From Streptomyces fuscichromogenes (GTDB lineage Bacteria > Actinomycetota > Actinomycetes > Streptomycetales > Streptomycetaceae): a DNA stretch of 64,000 nt. The stretch is taken from NCBI RefSeq assembly GCF_014645815.1, contig NZ_BMML01000002.1, positions 263,924 through 327,923 of the forward strand, read 5' to 3'. Both the position numbers and the translations under genes were made by a program. Positions 62,763 to 64,000 of the stretch are shown here, one piece after another; position 1 is the stretch's first letter, and the number at the start of each line of letters is the position of its first letter. The notes beneath the pieces were generated by a model that searched no databases, had not been told where the DNA came from, and worked only from the letters and a program-made list of their open reading frames with translations.

Positions 62763-64000
62763 TCACTTCTTTACACGAACAGTCTTTGTGGACCGTGTTT
62801 CGAGAGTCATCTCGTCGGCCTCCTCGACCTTCGCCTTCAGTCGCACAGTACCTGCCGTGGCATCGACCACGTCCACCACCTTCGCAAGCAGTTTCGCAGT
62901 ATCCGCGTTCCCGGAAGCGCTTGCCAACTGAACGGCCCGACCCAGTTTGGCCGTTGCCCCATCCATATCGCCCGCTTTGCGTAGATTCAGGCCTTGTTGG
63001 ATGGCTTGCGCCAGTTCGGCCTGACCTGTGTAGTGGGCGACTTGGGGGTTGATGGAGGTGGAGGCGACCATGTCGTCCGTCCACACCGCTCTGACCAGGC
63101 CCTGTGCGCCCAGGTTCTGGACGCTGCCGTCGGGCTGCGGGACGACCAACGACACGCGTGCGGCGAGCATTTCCTGTCCGAGGCCGGCCGAGGGGACCTC
63201 CACGCAGACGTGGTAGTCGCGGGACTCGTCGCCCCAGGAGCCGGTGGGATAGTCCCCGGCCCGCGGTCCGGCCTCGGTGCGGCGGTCGGTCAACTGCTGG
63301 ACCGTGGGGGCCACTTGCTTGACGAACTTGATCGTCGTGCCGACCGGTGTCCACAGCCGCAGCGCGACGTCCGCGACCTCCTTGCCCATCGCCGTCTCCA
63401 TCATCTGCGTGAAGTCGGCGGCCAGACCGGTGGGGTCGGCGACTATGTCGGCGGTGCCGAGAAGCGCGGAGGCGATCCCTGTGACTTCTTTCACTTCCCA
63501 GTCGGTGCCCACACCACGCGCGTCACAGGTGAACCGTCCGGCGCAGGAGTCCAGGGCGGCCTTCAGGTCCTCCGGCGCCTCGTGCTCGTTGCGGCCGTCG
63601 GTGAGCAGGATGCCGTGCCGGATGGTGACGTCCGCGGAGCCGAGGAGACGGTCGGCGAGCCGGAGCCAGGTGCCGATCGCCGTGCCGCCGCCCGCGCTCA
63701 GTCTGCGCAGCGCCTGCTTGGCCTGCTCCCGGGTGGCGCGGTCGGCCACCGCGAGCCGGCCGCCGCCCGGGTAGACCTCCTTGGCGACGTGCGTGCCGCC
63801 GATCACCGCGAAGTGGGTGCCGTCGCGCAGGGTGTCGATCGCGGCCGCGGTGGCGTCCCGGGCGTTGCGCATCTTGGTGGGCGGGTAGTCCATCGAACCC
63901 GAGCAGTCGACCATGATCGCCACCCCGGCGGAGGGTCCCTGCCCGGGGGCGTACGACGTCCCGACCGCGGCTCCGACGGTGCCCCCGCCGGTCGCCGTCA
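62763..64000 (-). CDS. VWA-domain protein, C-terminal part (start beyond window)
   Basis: The visible 412 residues contain a VWA domain with the metal site DCSGSM at about 63906-63895 and a helical C terminus with a tetratricopeptide-like AQAIQQGLNLRKAGDMDGATAKLGRAVQLA. The reading frame stays open to the window end, so the N terminus is missing. Paired with the FHA gene downstream, it fits the FHA-VWA-phosphatase/kinase clusters found in actinomycetes, where VWA proteins act as scaffold partners. Confidence 0.88.
   Translation of the reverse strand, partial: TATGGGTVGAAVGTSYAPGQGPSAGVAIMVDCSGSMDYPPTKMRNARDATAAAIDTLRDGTHFAVIGGTHVAKEVYPGGGRLAVADRATREQAKQALRRLSAGGGTAIGTWLRLADRLLGSADVTIRHGILLTDGRNEHEAPEDLKAALDSCAGRFTCDARGVGTDWEVKEVTGIASALLGTADIVADPTGLAADFTQMMETAMGKEVADVALRLWTPVGTTIKFVKQVAPTVQQLTDRRTEAGPRAGDYPTGSWGDESRDYHVCVEVPSAGLGQEMLAARVSLVVPQPDGSVQNLGAQGLVRAVWTDDMVASTSINPQVAHYTGQAELAQAIQQGLNLRKAGDMDGATAKLGRAVQLASASGNADTAKLLAKVVDVVDATAGTVRLKAKVEEADEMTLETRSTKTVRVKK

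Overview
The window reads as chromosomal DNA of a Streptomyces. It has very high GC, dense genes with ATGA/GTGA overlaps, GTG and TTG starts, rodlin and chaplin genes (known only from aerial-hypha-forming actinomycetes), a melC-type tyrosinase pair, LAxTG sortase substrates and the short GGGGCGCGGGGAACTGCGCGA-type intergenic repeats common in this genus. From memory, the order ssbB / paired GTPases / tyrosinase / chaplins / rodlins matches the SCO2683-SCO2719 part of S. coelicolor. No transposase, integrase or CRISPR array was found.

Layout. 1-1.8 kb: copper efflux (copA, cut by the window edge, and copZ) behind a CsoR-type operator, then a PrsW-like protease. 2.1-11.5 kb: a zinc alcohol dehydrogenase, a small HTH protein, and a myo-inositol catabolic operon (iolC, aldolase, iolB, iolD, mmsA) ending in a strong terminator, followed by an APC permease. 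11.5-17.5 kb: a repeat-rich gap, an unusual hydrolase-ABC ATPase fusion with its permease, a VWA lipoprotein, and a remnant of an acyl-CoA ligase. 17.6-20.8 kb: three rodlins, a short chaplin and a sortase-anchored chaplin. 20.8-34.5 kb: a polysaccharide locus: FAD enzyme and ATP-grasp pair, secreted GH26-like hydrolase, and an eight-gene overlapping Wzx/Wzy-type exopolysaccharide operon. 34.5-41 kb: a DUF3344 secreted protein, another chaplin, small secreted proteins, a VKOR-like protein, tyrosinase and its cofactor, and a chaplin with a His-rich tail. 41.2-47.5 kb: a 2-hydroxyacid dehydrogenase, hemerythrin plus double-MarR, TetR, ArsR-like regulator and MFS exporter. 47.7-52.8 kb: tRNA-Arg(UCU), two dynamin-like GTPases, SsbB-like SSB. 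53-55.7 kb: a thioester surface adhesin, a nonapeptide-repeat protein, a ferritin-like protein. 56-64 kb: EttA, thioesterase, truncated globin, PIMT-like methyltransferase, and an FHA / VWA protein pair, the latter cut by the window end.

How it fits together. The middle third (17.6-41 kb) is an aerial-surface island. Amyloid coat proteins (rodlins, chaplins), a complete exopolysaccharide assembly pathway, a candidate polysaccharide hydrolase, small secreted proteins and a copper oxidase that can cross-link tyrosines lie side by side, and several coat genes carry sequences resembling sigma-BldN promoters. The strongest leads for something undescribed are this EPS operon embedded among coat genes, the collagen-like minisatellite inside one of its glycosyltransferases, the ecto-hydrolase / ABC ATPase fusion, and a hairpin that buries the ribosome binding site of the VWA lipoprotein gene.
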